Shown in pieces: positions 34,784 to 43,724 of a DNA stretch of 64,000 bases; the stretch's first letter is position 1, and each line of letters begins with the position of its first letter. A program made the translations under genes and the position numbers. The stretch comes from CAZDCD01 sp964503885 (GTDB lineage Bacteria; Bacteroidota; Bacteroidia; Bacteroidales; UBA10428). The stretch lies in assembly GCA_964503885.1 (NCBI GenBank), contig CAZDCD010000004.1:62001-126000 (forward strand). The letters run 5' to 3'. The notes beneath the pieces were generated by a model. The model was not told where the DNA came from. It was given only the letters and a program-made list of their open reading frames with translations, and ran no database searches.

Positions 34784-36985
34784 TTAAAGAATCTCCTGCC
34801 TGCATGGTATCGTCAGAATAACTTTTGTCCCTGTTTCATGATTGGGATTTTCAATATCAATAATGCTAAAATCTGATTTCCGGTTCACAAATTTTTTCAG
34901 ATAGGCTATCCTTTCCCTGGTCAGTAAAGTTGCCAGAGATTCTCTCTCCGGTTCCGTATTTGTTTGCAGATTCCGTGCGTTTTTCCGGCCAATTCCGTTA
35001 TCGGTAAGTACAATTCGGATTAACCCGTTCTCCTGCTGATAAGTTAATGAAATATTGCCTTTTTCGTTCATCGGCAACAATCCGTGTTCTATGGCATTTT
35101 CGATAAAAGGTTGGGTCATCATCGGCGGAATGGCAACAGATCCGGGATCAATGTTCCCGTCGATGTCAATGGTAAAATTGAAATCGGTCTCAAACCGGAG
35201 CTTTTGTATTTCAACATAATTTCTGAGTATCTGTACCTCAGTTTCCAATCGAATATAATCTTTCCTGGAACTTTCAAGAATAGATCGCATCAACACTGCA
35301 AATTTTGAAAGGAAAGCATTTGCCTCATCCGGTTGACTGGAAAGGACATAATCCTGAATTGCGCATAAAGAGTTGAATATAAAGTGGGGATTCATCTGAA
35401 CACGCAACAACCGCTGTTCAATATCTATGGTTTTGAGTTTCATTTTAAGATTCTTCTGACGGATGATCAGTACTCCGGAAAGCACCAGAAAAAATATTAC
35501 CACCAGTGCTCCGGCCAGGTAAAGCCGCTGCTGACCAAGTTCCGCCCTATGTGTCTGCCTTTCCTGCTCCTGCTCATATTCGATTTTTCGTTCTTTTTTA
35601 TCGAACTGGTATTGCAGCTCAAGCCTGGTAATTTTTTTAATATTTTCATCACGGCTGATGCTGTCCTGCATGGCCTTAAATTCGTTAAGATACCTGTATG
35701 CCTTATCATACCTGTTTAATCTGGCATAAAGGTCACTCAGCAGCTCAGATGCTTCGGAGATTTCCTCCGGTATATTCAGTTCTTTTGCGATACCGTATCC
35801 TTTCAATATATTTTGAAGCGCGGCATGATCATCACCAAGTCCCATCTTTATCCTTCCTGACAACACTTCATTGGCAGCCAGCTTAGCCTTTGCGTTTATA
35901 GTCTTTGCGATTTCAGAGCTTTTCTGCACATAAAAATACGCTGAATCAAATACGGACATATAATAATAGGTACTTGCGATATTGTAATACGAATCCGCCA
36001 TTCCAGGCATGTAATCCATCATCATATTCAGTTGCAGGCCCTTACGGTAATATTCAAGGGCTGTCTTGTATGTTGATTGCGAACTGTAGACCAATCCGAT
36101 GTGATTGTATGTCCGGCTTACTTCCCATGAATTCTTAGCCCTGATCGACAGCGGCAATTTCTTCTTGTAATATTCAAGTGCTTTATCGTAATCCTGCAGA
36201 TAGTAATACATTAGACCTATATTCCCGTAGGCGATGGCAAGGCCGTTTGAATCATTTGTCAATTCCCAAAGATTCAACGCTTTAAAATAAATATCAATGG
36301 CCTGCTGAAATAAAAACTGGTCTTTGTAAATATTACCAAGACTGTTGTTCCCGTCAGCAATCAATCCAGTGTCTCCACTCAAAGTTGCTGTTTTGATCGC
36401 ATCCCGGATGTAATCATAAGCGGTCTGATAATCCTTATATTGCTGATATATATAAGCCAGCGAATTATACGTATTGTATATTCCACGTAAATTCTTCGCT
36501 TTGTTAAAAAGAACAAGACACTCCTGAAGATATTTTTCGGATTGGCTGAGGTCACTTTTAAAGCTGTACACATACGCCATACCGAAATATGCCAAACCCA
36601 TGCCAAAATAATCTTTTGTTCGTTTGAAAATATCATAAGCCCTGAGAATATATATCGAGGCGCTGTCGTTCCTGCTGTAATTGATCAGGTGTGTGTATCC
36701 CAGCGTTAAATAGGCGTTTCCGATACCTTTCTGATAGCCGGCCTTTACGGAATATTTTAATGCGTTGTTTGCCAGGTAGAATGCGGTATCGGGTTTGATC
36801 CTTCTGAAACCATAAGCCGCTGTATTTAAACGATTTATATACGCCGTATCGGTGAATGCGATCTTGTGATCTTCAAAAAGGGTTCTATAAGAAGTTGTGG
36901 CCGATATGGATTGGGGAAAGTAATTACCTGGTATTAATAAAAATAGCAGAATATTCCCGAAATATTTTTTGGAATATTTGAGCAT
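34784..36985 (-). CDS. TPR-containing LytS-type sensor histidine kinase
   Basis: 733 aa. Signal/anchor at the N-terminus, then about nine tetratricopeptide repeats in the periplasm (about 45-430), a coiled-coil, one membrane helix (LYLAGALVVIFFLVLSGVLI, about 480-500) and a cytoplasmic kinase of the His_kinase (LytS/YehU) class: MNPHFIFNSLCAIQDYV (phospho-His), N box QPFIENAIEHGL, G box LTDNGIGRKNA. It pairs with the LytTR regulator downstream. The signal sensed by the TPR array is unknown. Confidence 0.93.
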   Translation of the reverse strand: MLKYSKKYFGNILLFLLIPGNYFPQSISATTSYRTLFEDHKIAFTDTAYINRLNTAAYGFRRIKPDTAFYLANNALKYSVKAGYQKGIGNAYLTLGYTHLINYSRNDSASIYILRAYDIFKRTKDYFGMGLAYFGMAYVYSFKSDLSQSEKYLQECLVLFNKAKNLRGIYNTYNSLAYIYQQYKDYQTAYDYIRDAIKTATLSGDTGLIADGNNSLGNIYKDQFLFQQAIDIYFKALNLWELTNDSNGLAIAYGNIGLMYYYLQDYDKALEYYKKKLPLSIRAKNSWEVSRTYNHIGLVYSSQSTYKTALEYYRKGLQLNMMMDYMPGMADSYYNIASTYYYMSVFDSAYFYVQKSSEIAKTINAKAKLAANEVLSGRIKMGLGDDHAALQNILKGYGIAKELNIPEEISEASELLSDLYARLNRYDKAYRYLNEFKAMQDSISRDENIKKITRLELQYQFDKKERKIEYEQEQERQTHRAELGQQRLYLAGALVVIFFLVLSGVLIIRQKNLKMKLKTIDIEQRLLRVQMNPHFIFNSLCAIQDYVLSSQPDEANAFLSKFAVLMRSILESSRKDYIRLETEVQILRNYVEIQKLRFETDFNFTIDIDGNIDPGSVAIPPMMTQPFIENAIEHGLLPMNEKGNISLTYQQENGLIRIVLTDNGIGRKNARNLQTNTEPERESLATLLTRERIAYLKKFVNRKSDFSIIDIENPNHETGTKVILTIPCRQEIL

Positions 36986-37070
36986 TGTAGCGGCAGATTA
37001 ACGGGCAATCAAGTTATTAAATTATTGCTTATTAAAGCGTATTTCCAATAGTTTTTTATTGAATTGAAAT

Positions 37071-37373
37071 GATATGGATGGCAATTACTGCGAAGATGCC
37101 AGGGATGACGGCAATTCGGCTTCATATGGCGGCAACTTTTACCAGGATTGGTAAAACGCACATCAAATGGGTGTTCGTTATTTTGAAAACAGGGAATATC
37201 CTGGCGGACCTTTTGTTTTCGGAGAGCATAATTCGCAGCATATAACAGCCAACCGCAAGGCATATGCTATGTGGTGGTTACTGGCACGTATTACCGGATG
37301 GGGCGGGATGATCGAAAAAGTTTCTTATCCTAATCCTGATTTATACGAAAAAAAGGTACGCCTTTCAATGTAA
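37071..37373 (+). pseudogene. Degenerate 3' remnant of a secreted-enzyme-like gene
   Basis: In one plus-strand frame, 37071-37373 reads as protein-like sequence with a single in-frame TAA at 37152: DMDGNYCEDARDDGNSASYG, FYQDW, stop, then NAHQMGVRYFENREYPGGPF, GEHNSQHITANRKAYAMWWL and LARITGWGG, ending KKVRLSM. Composition and codon pattern look genuine, unlike the opposite-strand frame. There is no start or signal upstream (TGA at 37065), so it is the C-terminal end of a lost larger gene, possibly from an ancestral recombination. The family is not recognised. Confidence 0.55.
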
Positions 37374-37470
37374 TGTTCATTTACCATAAATATCAATAAT
37401 CAAATTATAATGATCAAATTCAAAGTTCAAAATATCAGTGACCTTTGATCATTTCCGGCAATTTTCTTTG

Positions 37471-37504
37471 AAAAACGAAACCGGATCTCTTTGGATCCGG
37501 TTTC
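37471..37504 (-). terminator. Rho-independent terminator for the minus-strand genes upstream
   Basis: Stem of 11 bp, GAAACCGGATC/GATCCGGTTTC, with loop TCTTTG (37477-37504). Read on the minus strand it is followed by GTTTTTC. It lies 112 nt after the stop of the 37616-39079 gene and probably ends that transcript. Confidence 0.7.
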
Positions 37505-37615
37505 AGCCAGATTAGCAATTAACAACAGCAAACTACACAGGTATTCACCGATAGAACCATGAAAAACTTACACGATCTCATCATCAGTTTTTTCTGCTGC
37601 CATTGAAACTTAAGC

Positions 37616-39079
37616 TTACTTCTTTATTATTTTCCTGACACAGGCTTGATCATCGACTTCGATTTTTATGAAATACAATCCGCTTTCCAGTTCAGAGAGA
37701 TCTGTTAGACAGTTTTCCCGGCCTACAATAAATTCCATGACTTTTGTTCCGGATACTGAATACACCGTTATGCGCTTATCTTTTTGGATTCCCCGGATGA
37801 ACAGAAAATCAGTTACAGGATCAGGATAAAGTTCTATATTCATTGATTTTAGATCGTTTACTGCTGTTACCGCATCGGGTATAAATTCGGCCGTAAGATT
37901 GCCGTATACCGAAGCAATACCCGAACCATCGGTTTCAACGGTATTATGTGCAACGGCATAATATGTTTGACTGCCGGCCGAGACATTGTAAACCCTTGTG
38001 TGAGAGAATGAATTGGTATTGATATCCGAATCAAAAGCCTCCAGGGTTACATTGCCGTCATTCACACCCCACGATGTGGTATTGCTTGCAGCAAGAACGA
38101 TTCGATCACCGGGGTCGGAAGACAGTAACCCGTCAAGATGTACAATAACCTTTCCCGTTGCAGAAGGATTGATCGTAACCTGCCCGATCGTCGTCATATT
38201 GGTTAAGTCGGTGTTTTCCTTGACGATGCCCTGGGAACCAAATGCAGTGCCGTCCGGTATGAACTCTGCTGTCAGGCATCCATAAACAGATGCAACTCCT
38301 GAGCCATCGGTCTCCACCCAGTTTTGTGCAATGGCATAGTAGGTATGATTCCCTGCCGAAACATTATACACACGGGTGTGTGAAAAAGACCGGTTGTTTA
38401 CGTCGGCACTTACGGCTTCCACAGAAACATTCCCGTCGTTCGTTCCCCACGATGTGGTGTTACTGGCAGCAAGAACAATAAGGTCACCTGGGTCCGGGAT
38501 GCAATTGCCGTCAAAATGCACAATAACTTTGCCGGAAGAACCGGGATTGACTGAAACCTGGCCGACAACCTGGGAAGTGTTCAAATCGATAGTTGTCTTG
38601 TCAATCGGCTCAAAACTGAAAACGGATGATGAGCCTTCCGGAAAAAATTTGACGGTAAGATTTCCATATATGGTAGCAATTCCCGACCCGTCCTTTTCCG
38701 AGTAATTTTCTGCCACAGCATAAAAAATATGGTTTCCTGCCGGAATATCGTAAACCCTGGTATGAGAAAATGAATTGCTGTTGATATCCGAACTGGCGGC
38801 TTCAACACTTACATTTCCGTCATTCGGTCCCCACGACGTGGAATTGCTGGCTGCCAGAACAATGAGATCTCCCGGATCAGATATACAAACACCATCAAAG
38901 TGAACCACAGCAAATCCGGCTGATGTTGTGTTAAGATTTAGCTGTCCCAGAATTGCTGCACTGTTCAGATCAATATTTGTTTTATTGATGCCTGTACTTA
39001 AGATTACAGGATCTGCCGCAAGATTCAGTGTGAAAAATATTACGGATAACAAACTGAGTGGTAAAATTTTTGTTTTCAT
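37616..39079 (-). CDS. T9SS-sorted protein with three ~125-aa internal repeats
   Basis: 487 aa. Signal peptide (to about residue 22), then three near-identical repeats. Each reads T-x-IDLN-x-GQ, VHFDG-x-C/L-x-DPGD-x-IVLAASN-x-TSWG-x-NDGNV-x-EA, FSHTRVY-x-AG and DGSGIA-x-VYGNLT. After the third comes a T9SS type A domain (IELYPDPVTDFLFI to VRKIIKK). The repeats are similar at DNA level too, so the copy number may vary by recombination. No known fold is recognised. It lies at the end of a run of T9SS genes. Confidence 0.8.
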   Translation of the reverse strand: MKTKILPLSLLSVIFFTLNLAADPVILSTGINKTNIDLNSAAILGQLNLNTTSAGFAVVHFDGVCISDPGDLIVLAASNSTSWGPNDGNVSVEAASSDINSNSFSHTRVYDIPAGNHIFYAVAENYSEKDGSGIATIYGNLTVKFFPEGSSSVFSFEPIDKTTIDLNTSQVVGQVSVNPGSSGKVIVHFDGNCIPDPGDLIVLAASNTTSWGTNDGNVSVEAVSADVNNRSFSHTRVYNVSAGNHTYYAIAQNWVETDGSGVASVYGCLTAEFIPDGTAFGSQGIVKENTDLTNMTTIGQVTINPSATGKVIVHLDGLLSSDPGDRIVLAASNTTSWGVNDGNVTLEAFDSDINTNSFSHTRVYNVSAGSQTYYAVAHNTVETDGSGIASVYGNLTAEFIPDAVTAVNDLKSMNIELYPDPVTDFLFIRGIQKDKRITVYSVSGTKVMEFIVGRENCLTDLSELESGLYFIKIEVDDQACVRKIIKK

Positions 39080-39130
39080 AGCTGTTTTTTATAGAATAAT
39101 CGGTTAATTATTGATTTGGTCTGGTTAATT

Positions 39131-40873
39131 TCAATATTTCAGGATTTTATATTTGGTAATCTTACCTTGTGTTTTGATCCTGAGGATATAGATCCCGGCG
39201 TTGTAATCCTTTAAATCAATCACTACGTCGGGTGTGTTCACTTCTGTCTGAAACAGCATTAAGCCAATGAGTGAGTATATGCTTATGGTTGATGGCAGAT
39301 TTTCAGGCTGCAAATTGATATTAAGTATATTACTTGCAGGATTGGGAAATATATTGATTTGCCGGTCTTCTGAATTCTGCTTCAGTGACGAGGGTGATGA
39401 AGGGATTCCTTTGATGACAATATCGTCTATAAAGATCTCACTTACATTGGTGATGTCCCATACCCTGAATTCTATTTTGTTTATTTCTTTGAAAACCGGA
39501 ACAGCATGATGCCTGTAATTGGTGTCGGATTTATTGTCATTTAGCGGCCATCGTTGAAAATCGCCGCCGTAAATCACCGTATCATCCACCAGCAACATTC
39601 CCCTTGATCCCCAGTTGCCGTTGATCTCGAATTCCTTGAAGGAAATAAAGAATACGGGAGTTTTAACCGGAAATGTGATCACGAGGGAGGAAGTATAATC
39701 CTGCAGGCAATTAGTCGGGCAATTGGTTTTCCCGAAACCGTAGGCCCCTTTTATGCCAAATGTATCAACCTGCTGTGTAGCGGGTTGTTTCAGAAAAGCA
39801 CCTTTGGTTGAGCTTTCTATCCTCTCATCAAGCTGACTGTCTTCAAAATTTTCCTCAAGCAGAATATCTCCCTCCTCCGGTATACTTGTTATGATAACAT
39901 CGTCAATAAAGAGTTCGCTGGTATCTGTAATATCGTTCACCGTAAACACGATATCTTTTGCATACCGGTAAGCTTTCATTTCATGAAGCCGGTAAGAATC
40001 GTCTGCAGTACTGTCGTTATCGGGAAAACGATGAAAATGGGAGTTGGCAAGCTGCGACCCATCGAGGTAAACATACCCTCTGGATCCCCAGTTGCTGTAT
40101 AATTCTGCCGCCTTAAAGGAGACTGTTTCTATCAGGCGTTCATCGGGCAGCGTGATCTTTACTGATGTTTTATTGTTATCCTGGCAATAAGCGGTACAGG
40201 TTGACCTGCCAAAGCCAAACGAATAATTGTCAAAAAGGGGGACACTATGATAATAGGGCTGATCTTTGTAGTTACCTGTCTTTATATTATGACCCTTAAA
40301 ATAATTGATATCATTCTCATCTGAGAGATCGTTCTCGAATATTACCTCCCCGTGTCTCGGATTGGTAGTTATTACGATATCATCAATATAAATTTCACTT
40401 GTATCGGCAATATTGTCTACCATGAAATAGATATAATAAGTAGCCATTTGATTGACGGTTATTGATCTTTCCCTGAAAGTATTGTCTGCAATACCATCAT
40501 TTCCGGGCCTTCCGAAAGAAGAACCGGCTATTTCGTGGTCATCAATATAAACTTTTCCCGAAGATCCCCTGTTCCCGTTCAATTCGATCTCTCTGAATGA
40601 AATCGATTCTATCTGAACTGGGTCAAGAATGTAAATAATCAGCGCACATTTATTAACAGTCCCGTGTGACGATATCCCGAAACCAAAAGCTTTACTGCTT
40701 CCGGTTTCCGTGATCGAATTAACATCCGGCTGTTGATCAAAGTCTGTTGTCATTTCCCACGTTACGAAGGGCGGCAGGTCTTCTTCGAAGTCTATTCTTT
40801 GAAATACGGATGACTGAGGATTGGCTGATTCTGTCAGGCCCAGGATGGAAAGTATAATAATCAGATTTTTCAT
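39131..40873 (-). CDS. T9SS-sorted protein with three jelly-roll-like repeats
   Basis: 580 aa from ATG 40873 with a signal peptide ending NPQ. Three repeats of about 165 residues each carry SF-x-E-IELNGN-x-GSSG-x-VYIDD, a loop such as FGRPGNDGIADNTFR, and a closing segment D-IADTSEIYIDDIVITTNP. They look like calcium/sugar-binding beta sandwiches, but none can be named. The C-terminal T9SS domain runs NIFPNPASNILNINLQ to KYKILKY. A 51-nt gap separates it from the next T9SS gene. Confidence 0.8.
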   Translation of the reverse strand: MKNLIIILSILGLTESANPQSSVFQRIDFEEDLPPFVTWEMTTDFDQQPDVNSITETGSSKAFGFGISSHGTVNKCALIIYILDPVQIESISFREIELNGNRGSSGKVYIDDHEIAGSSFGRPGNDGIADNTFRERSITVNQMATYYIYFMVDNIADTSEIYIDDIVITTNPRHGEVIFENDLSDENDINYFKGHNIKTGNYKDQPYYHSVPLFDNYSFGFGRSTCTAYCQDNNKTSVKITLPDERLIETVSFKAAELYSNWGSRGYVYLDGSQLANSHFHRFPDNDSTADDSYRLHEMKAYRYAKDIVFTVNDITDTSELFIDDVIITSIPEEGDILLEENFEDSQLDERIESSTKGAFLKQPATQQVDTFGIKGAYGFGKTNCPTNCLQDYTSSLVITFPVKTPVFFISFKEFEINGNWGSRGMLLVDDTVIYGGDFQRWPLNDNKSDTNYRHHAVPVFKEINKIEFRVWDITNVSEIFIDDIVIKGIPSSPSSLKQNSEDRQINIFPNPASNILNINLQPENLPSTISIYSLIGLMLFQTEVNTPDVVIDLKDYNAGIYILRIKTQGKITKYKILKY

Positions 40874-41074
40874 ACGTTTAAAATTTTTTGTTAAAAAAAA
40901 TTGCAAAAAATTTTCGCACGGCATGGAACCGCTCGTTCCTCGCTCTCACAAGAAAATTTTAATCATTCTTGATTACGAAAATTAATGCTTAAAATTTTCA
41001 TGTTCGGTTCATATTCGTTGATTTTTATTAATGAATGGTCATGACCGGGTTTTCGGGAATCGATAAGCCGGCCG

Positions 41075-43693
41075 TCAGTTTTTAATTATCTTTTGCACTA
41101 TGGTTTGTTGCGGTGATGTTATTTCAATAATATATGATCCACCGGGGAACTTATCCATATCAATGGCTGTTTCGGGTAAGATTGCTTTCGCACACAATAA
41201 TTCTTCGCCTGTAACGGAATATATGTGAATAACTGAAGGCAGGTTTTCAGGCAACAAGCGAATGTTTAATTTACCGGTAACGGGGTTAGGATAGATATAC
41301 TCTTTACTGCCAAATTTTTCATTAATTCCTGCTGCACTATGAGCTTGCTGAGTAATGTTAATTATTTGAGAAGCTGTGTTTGCCGCTAATATGGTTATGG
41401 TTGCCAGGCGTGTTATACTCAGCGGGTTGGCTGATGCTGTTAATGTGATGGTTGCACTGTCGGATCCTGAAAGAGGACTTGCAGTTAACCATGTCTCAGA
41501 GCTTGCTATGTTCCAGCCGGTATTAGACATTATATCGAATGAAACAACACTGTTAAGAGTATCCCCTATGGTTAGTGTTGAAGCAGAAACTGCCAGATTG
41601 GGCATTCCGGCCTCCTGGGTCACACTGATAGTTTGGGGTCCTATGCCTGTCCCGGATACAGTTATACTTGCAGTCCGTTCAGTTGAAGCCGGATTAGCTG
41701 AAACAATCAGTGTTACCGTTCCATCATTTGAACCCGATGAGGGGCTTACGGTCAGCCAGGTATCAGAACTGCTTACATTCCATGAAATGGCTGATGTAAT
41801 ATCGAAATGGACATTGTTACTGGCCACTGCTTCAACGATCAATGATTTGGTGGAAACAACAATTTGATCGGAGAATTTTACTACTCCTCCGCCATAGGTG
41901 CCAAACCATTTATTTCCTTGTTTATCGAAAGTTATTGCACGAACCTCATCACTTAACAATCCTTGCATCTTAGGGCTATAATTCGTCCAGTTAATGCCAT
42001 TGAACTTTGACACACCGTATTCCGTACCAAACCATTTATTTCCTTGTGCATCAATGGCTACACATAGTATATCATTAACAGGTAAACCCATGTCAGTATT
42101 TCCTGCATCATAGGTTGTCCATGTCGTGCCATCAAATTTTGATACGCCTTCATCAGTGGCAAACCAGACATTATTATCCGTATCTGTGGCTATGTCGTTA
42201 ATGTTATTACTCACCAGTCCATCGCCCATATTATAATTAGTCCATAAAGTACCGTCGAATTTTGATATCCCGTCTAAAGTGCCAAACCATTTGTTACCAT
42301 GCTCATCAATTACTGCAGCGTGCACTTCATTATTGATCAGTCCATCAGATGTCCGGTAGGTAGTCCATATTGTCCCTGTAAATTTTGAAATTCCATCCCG
42401 GGTACAGATCCATTTATTATTCTGGTTATCAACAATTATATCGTATATAATATTATTGGCAAGTCCATCAGTTGTTGTATAACTTGTCCAGTTGGTTCCG
42501 TCGAACTTTACTAACCTACCTCCGCCAAACCATTTGTTTCCTGAAATATCAATGGTCATCGACGAAACAGAAGTGTATAAACCTTTATTTGTATTGTATG
42601 AATTGAAATTGGTCCAGTCATCGCCGTCAAATACAGATGCCCCGGCATTTGCTGTTCCAAACCATATTTTATCCTGATCATCAATATGAATTGAATAGAT
42701 GACGCTACCTGAAATTGTATTGGTTTTATATTTTACCCAATTAGTCCCGTCAAACATAACTGCCCCACCCTCATAAGTGCCAAACCACCTGTTGCCTTGT
42801 AAATCAACGGCAATGGATTGTATACGGCATGAAGGCAGGCCATCCGAATAATTATATGTTGTCCAGTGTGCGCCGTCGAATTCAGATAAACCGTTCAGGG
42901 TCCCAAACCATTTATTGCCAGCCGAATCGACAGCTATCGATAAAATAATGGTATCGCATAGACCATCTGCTAGGCCAAAGGAGGTCCAATTGATACCGTC
43001 AAATTTTGAAATTCCATTTTCTGTACCAAACCATACATTGCCCGGTTTATCTTCTGCAATTGCAATAACCGAGTTACCGGCAAGACCGTCTGTTGTCGTA
43101 TAAGTCGTCCAATTGCTTCCGTCAAAGAGCGAAACACCTCCGTAATTACTAGCGATCCAGATATTGTTATTTTTATCAACGAGTAAGGCTAAAACAGAAT
43201 TATCACACAATCCATTTGCTGTTGAATAGTTCGTCCAGTTGATACCGTCAAATTTCGAAACCCCTTCATCAGAACTCAAACCCGAAGCGCCGAACCATAT
43301 ATTGTTTAATGTATCAATAGCTATTGACGTAATATAGTTACTGCAAAGACCATCTGCTTTAGTATAGGTTGTCCATGTGGTTCCGTCAAATTTCGTAACG
43401 CCATTATTTGTTCCGAACCACTTATTTCCTTCCTTATCTACAGCAATAGCCGTTACATGTTCAGACGCAAGACCATCTGACGGTGTGTAGGTTTTCCAAT
43501 GGGTACCATCAAATTTTGAAACACCCCTGTTCGTACCAAACCATTTGTTTTTATCCTTATCAACAACTATGGTATTCACATTATCATTGGCTAAATAATC
43601 ACCTGTCACCCAGGGGCTGTATATTGTCCATGTTTGTGCCGGCAGATAGGTAAAAGCACATAGTAGTACTGAAATGAGGTATACTTTTTTCAT
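41075..43693 (-). CDS. T9SS-sorted double Reg_prop beta-propeller protein with two BACON domains (copy 1)
   Basis: 872 aa. Signal peptide (to about 19), then 14 Reg_prop repeats of about 43 residues (consensus NKWFGT-x-GVSKFDG-x-W-x-TY-x-DGL), enough for two seven-bladed propellers. Two BACON domains follow (about 625-790; ISWNVSSSDTWLTVSPSSGS and NTGWNIASSETWLTASPLSGS), then a T9SS domain (YIYPNPVTGKLNIRLL to VQKIIKN). Such propellers normally sense glycans in hybrid two-component kinases; here they are exported and carry no kinase. It is the third and last of three tandem paralogues. Confidence 0.9.
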   Translation of the reverse strand: MKKVYLISVLLCAFTYLPAQTWTIYSPWVTGDYLANDNVNTIVVDKDKNKWFGTNRGVSKFDGTHWKTYTPSDGLASEHVTAIAVDKEGNKWFGTNNGVTKFDGTTWTTYTKADGLCSNYITSIAIDTLNNIWFGASGLSSDEGVSKFDGINWTNYSTANGLCDNSVLALLVDKNNNIWIASNYGGVSLFDGSNWTTYTTTDGLAGNSVIAIAEDKPGNVWFGTENGISKFDGINWTSFGLADGLCDTIILSIAVDSAGNKWFGTLNGLSEFDGAHWTTYNYSDGLPSCRIQSIAVDLQGNRWFGTYEGGAVMFDGTNWVKYKTNTISGSVIYSIHIDDQDKIWFGTANAGASVFDGDDWTNFNSYNTNKGLYTSVSSMTIDISGNKWFGGGRLVKFDGTNWTSYTTTDGLANNIIYDIIVDNQNNKWICTRDGISKFTGTIWTTYRTSDGLINNEVHAAVIDEHGNKWFGTLDGISKFDGTLWTNYNMGDGLVSNNINDIATDTDNNVWFATDEGVSKFDGTTWTTYDAGNTDMGLPVNDILCVAIDAQGNKWFGTEYGVSKFNGINWTNYSPKMQGLLSDEVRAITFDKQGNKWFGTYGGGVVKFSDQIVVSTKSLIVEAVASNNVHFDITSAISWNVSSSDTWLTVSPSSGSNDGTVTLIVSANPASTERTASITVSGTGIGPQTISVTQEAGMPNLAVSASTLTIGDTLNSVVSFDIMSNTGWNIASSETWLTASPLSGSDSATITLTASANPLSITRLATITILAANTASQIINITQQAHSAAGINEKFGSKEYIYPNPVTGKLNIRLLPENLPSVIHIYSVTGEELLCAKAILPETAIDMDKFPGGSYIIEITSPQQTIVQKIIKN

Positions 43694-43724
43694 GAGAATA
43701 TATTTTGAATGATGTTTCTTAATG

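Noticed and set aside
37009..37263. 84-aa minus-strand frame opposite the gene remnant
   Set aside because: The plus-strand remnant reads far more like protein; this is its shadow.
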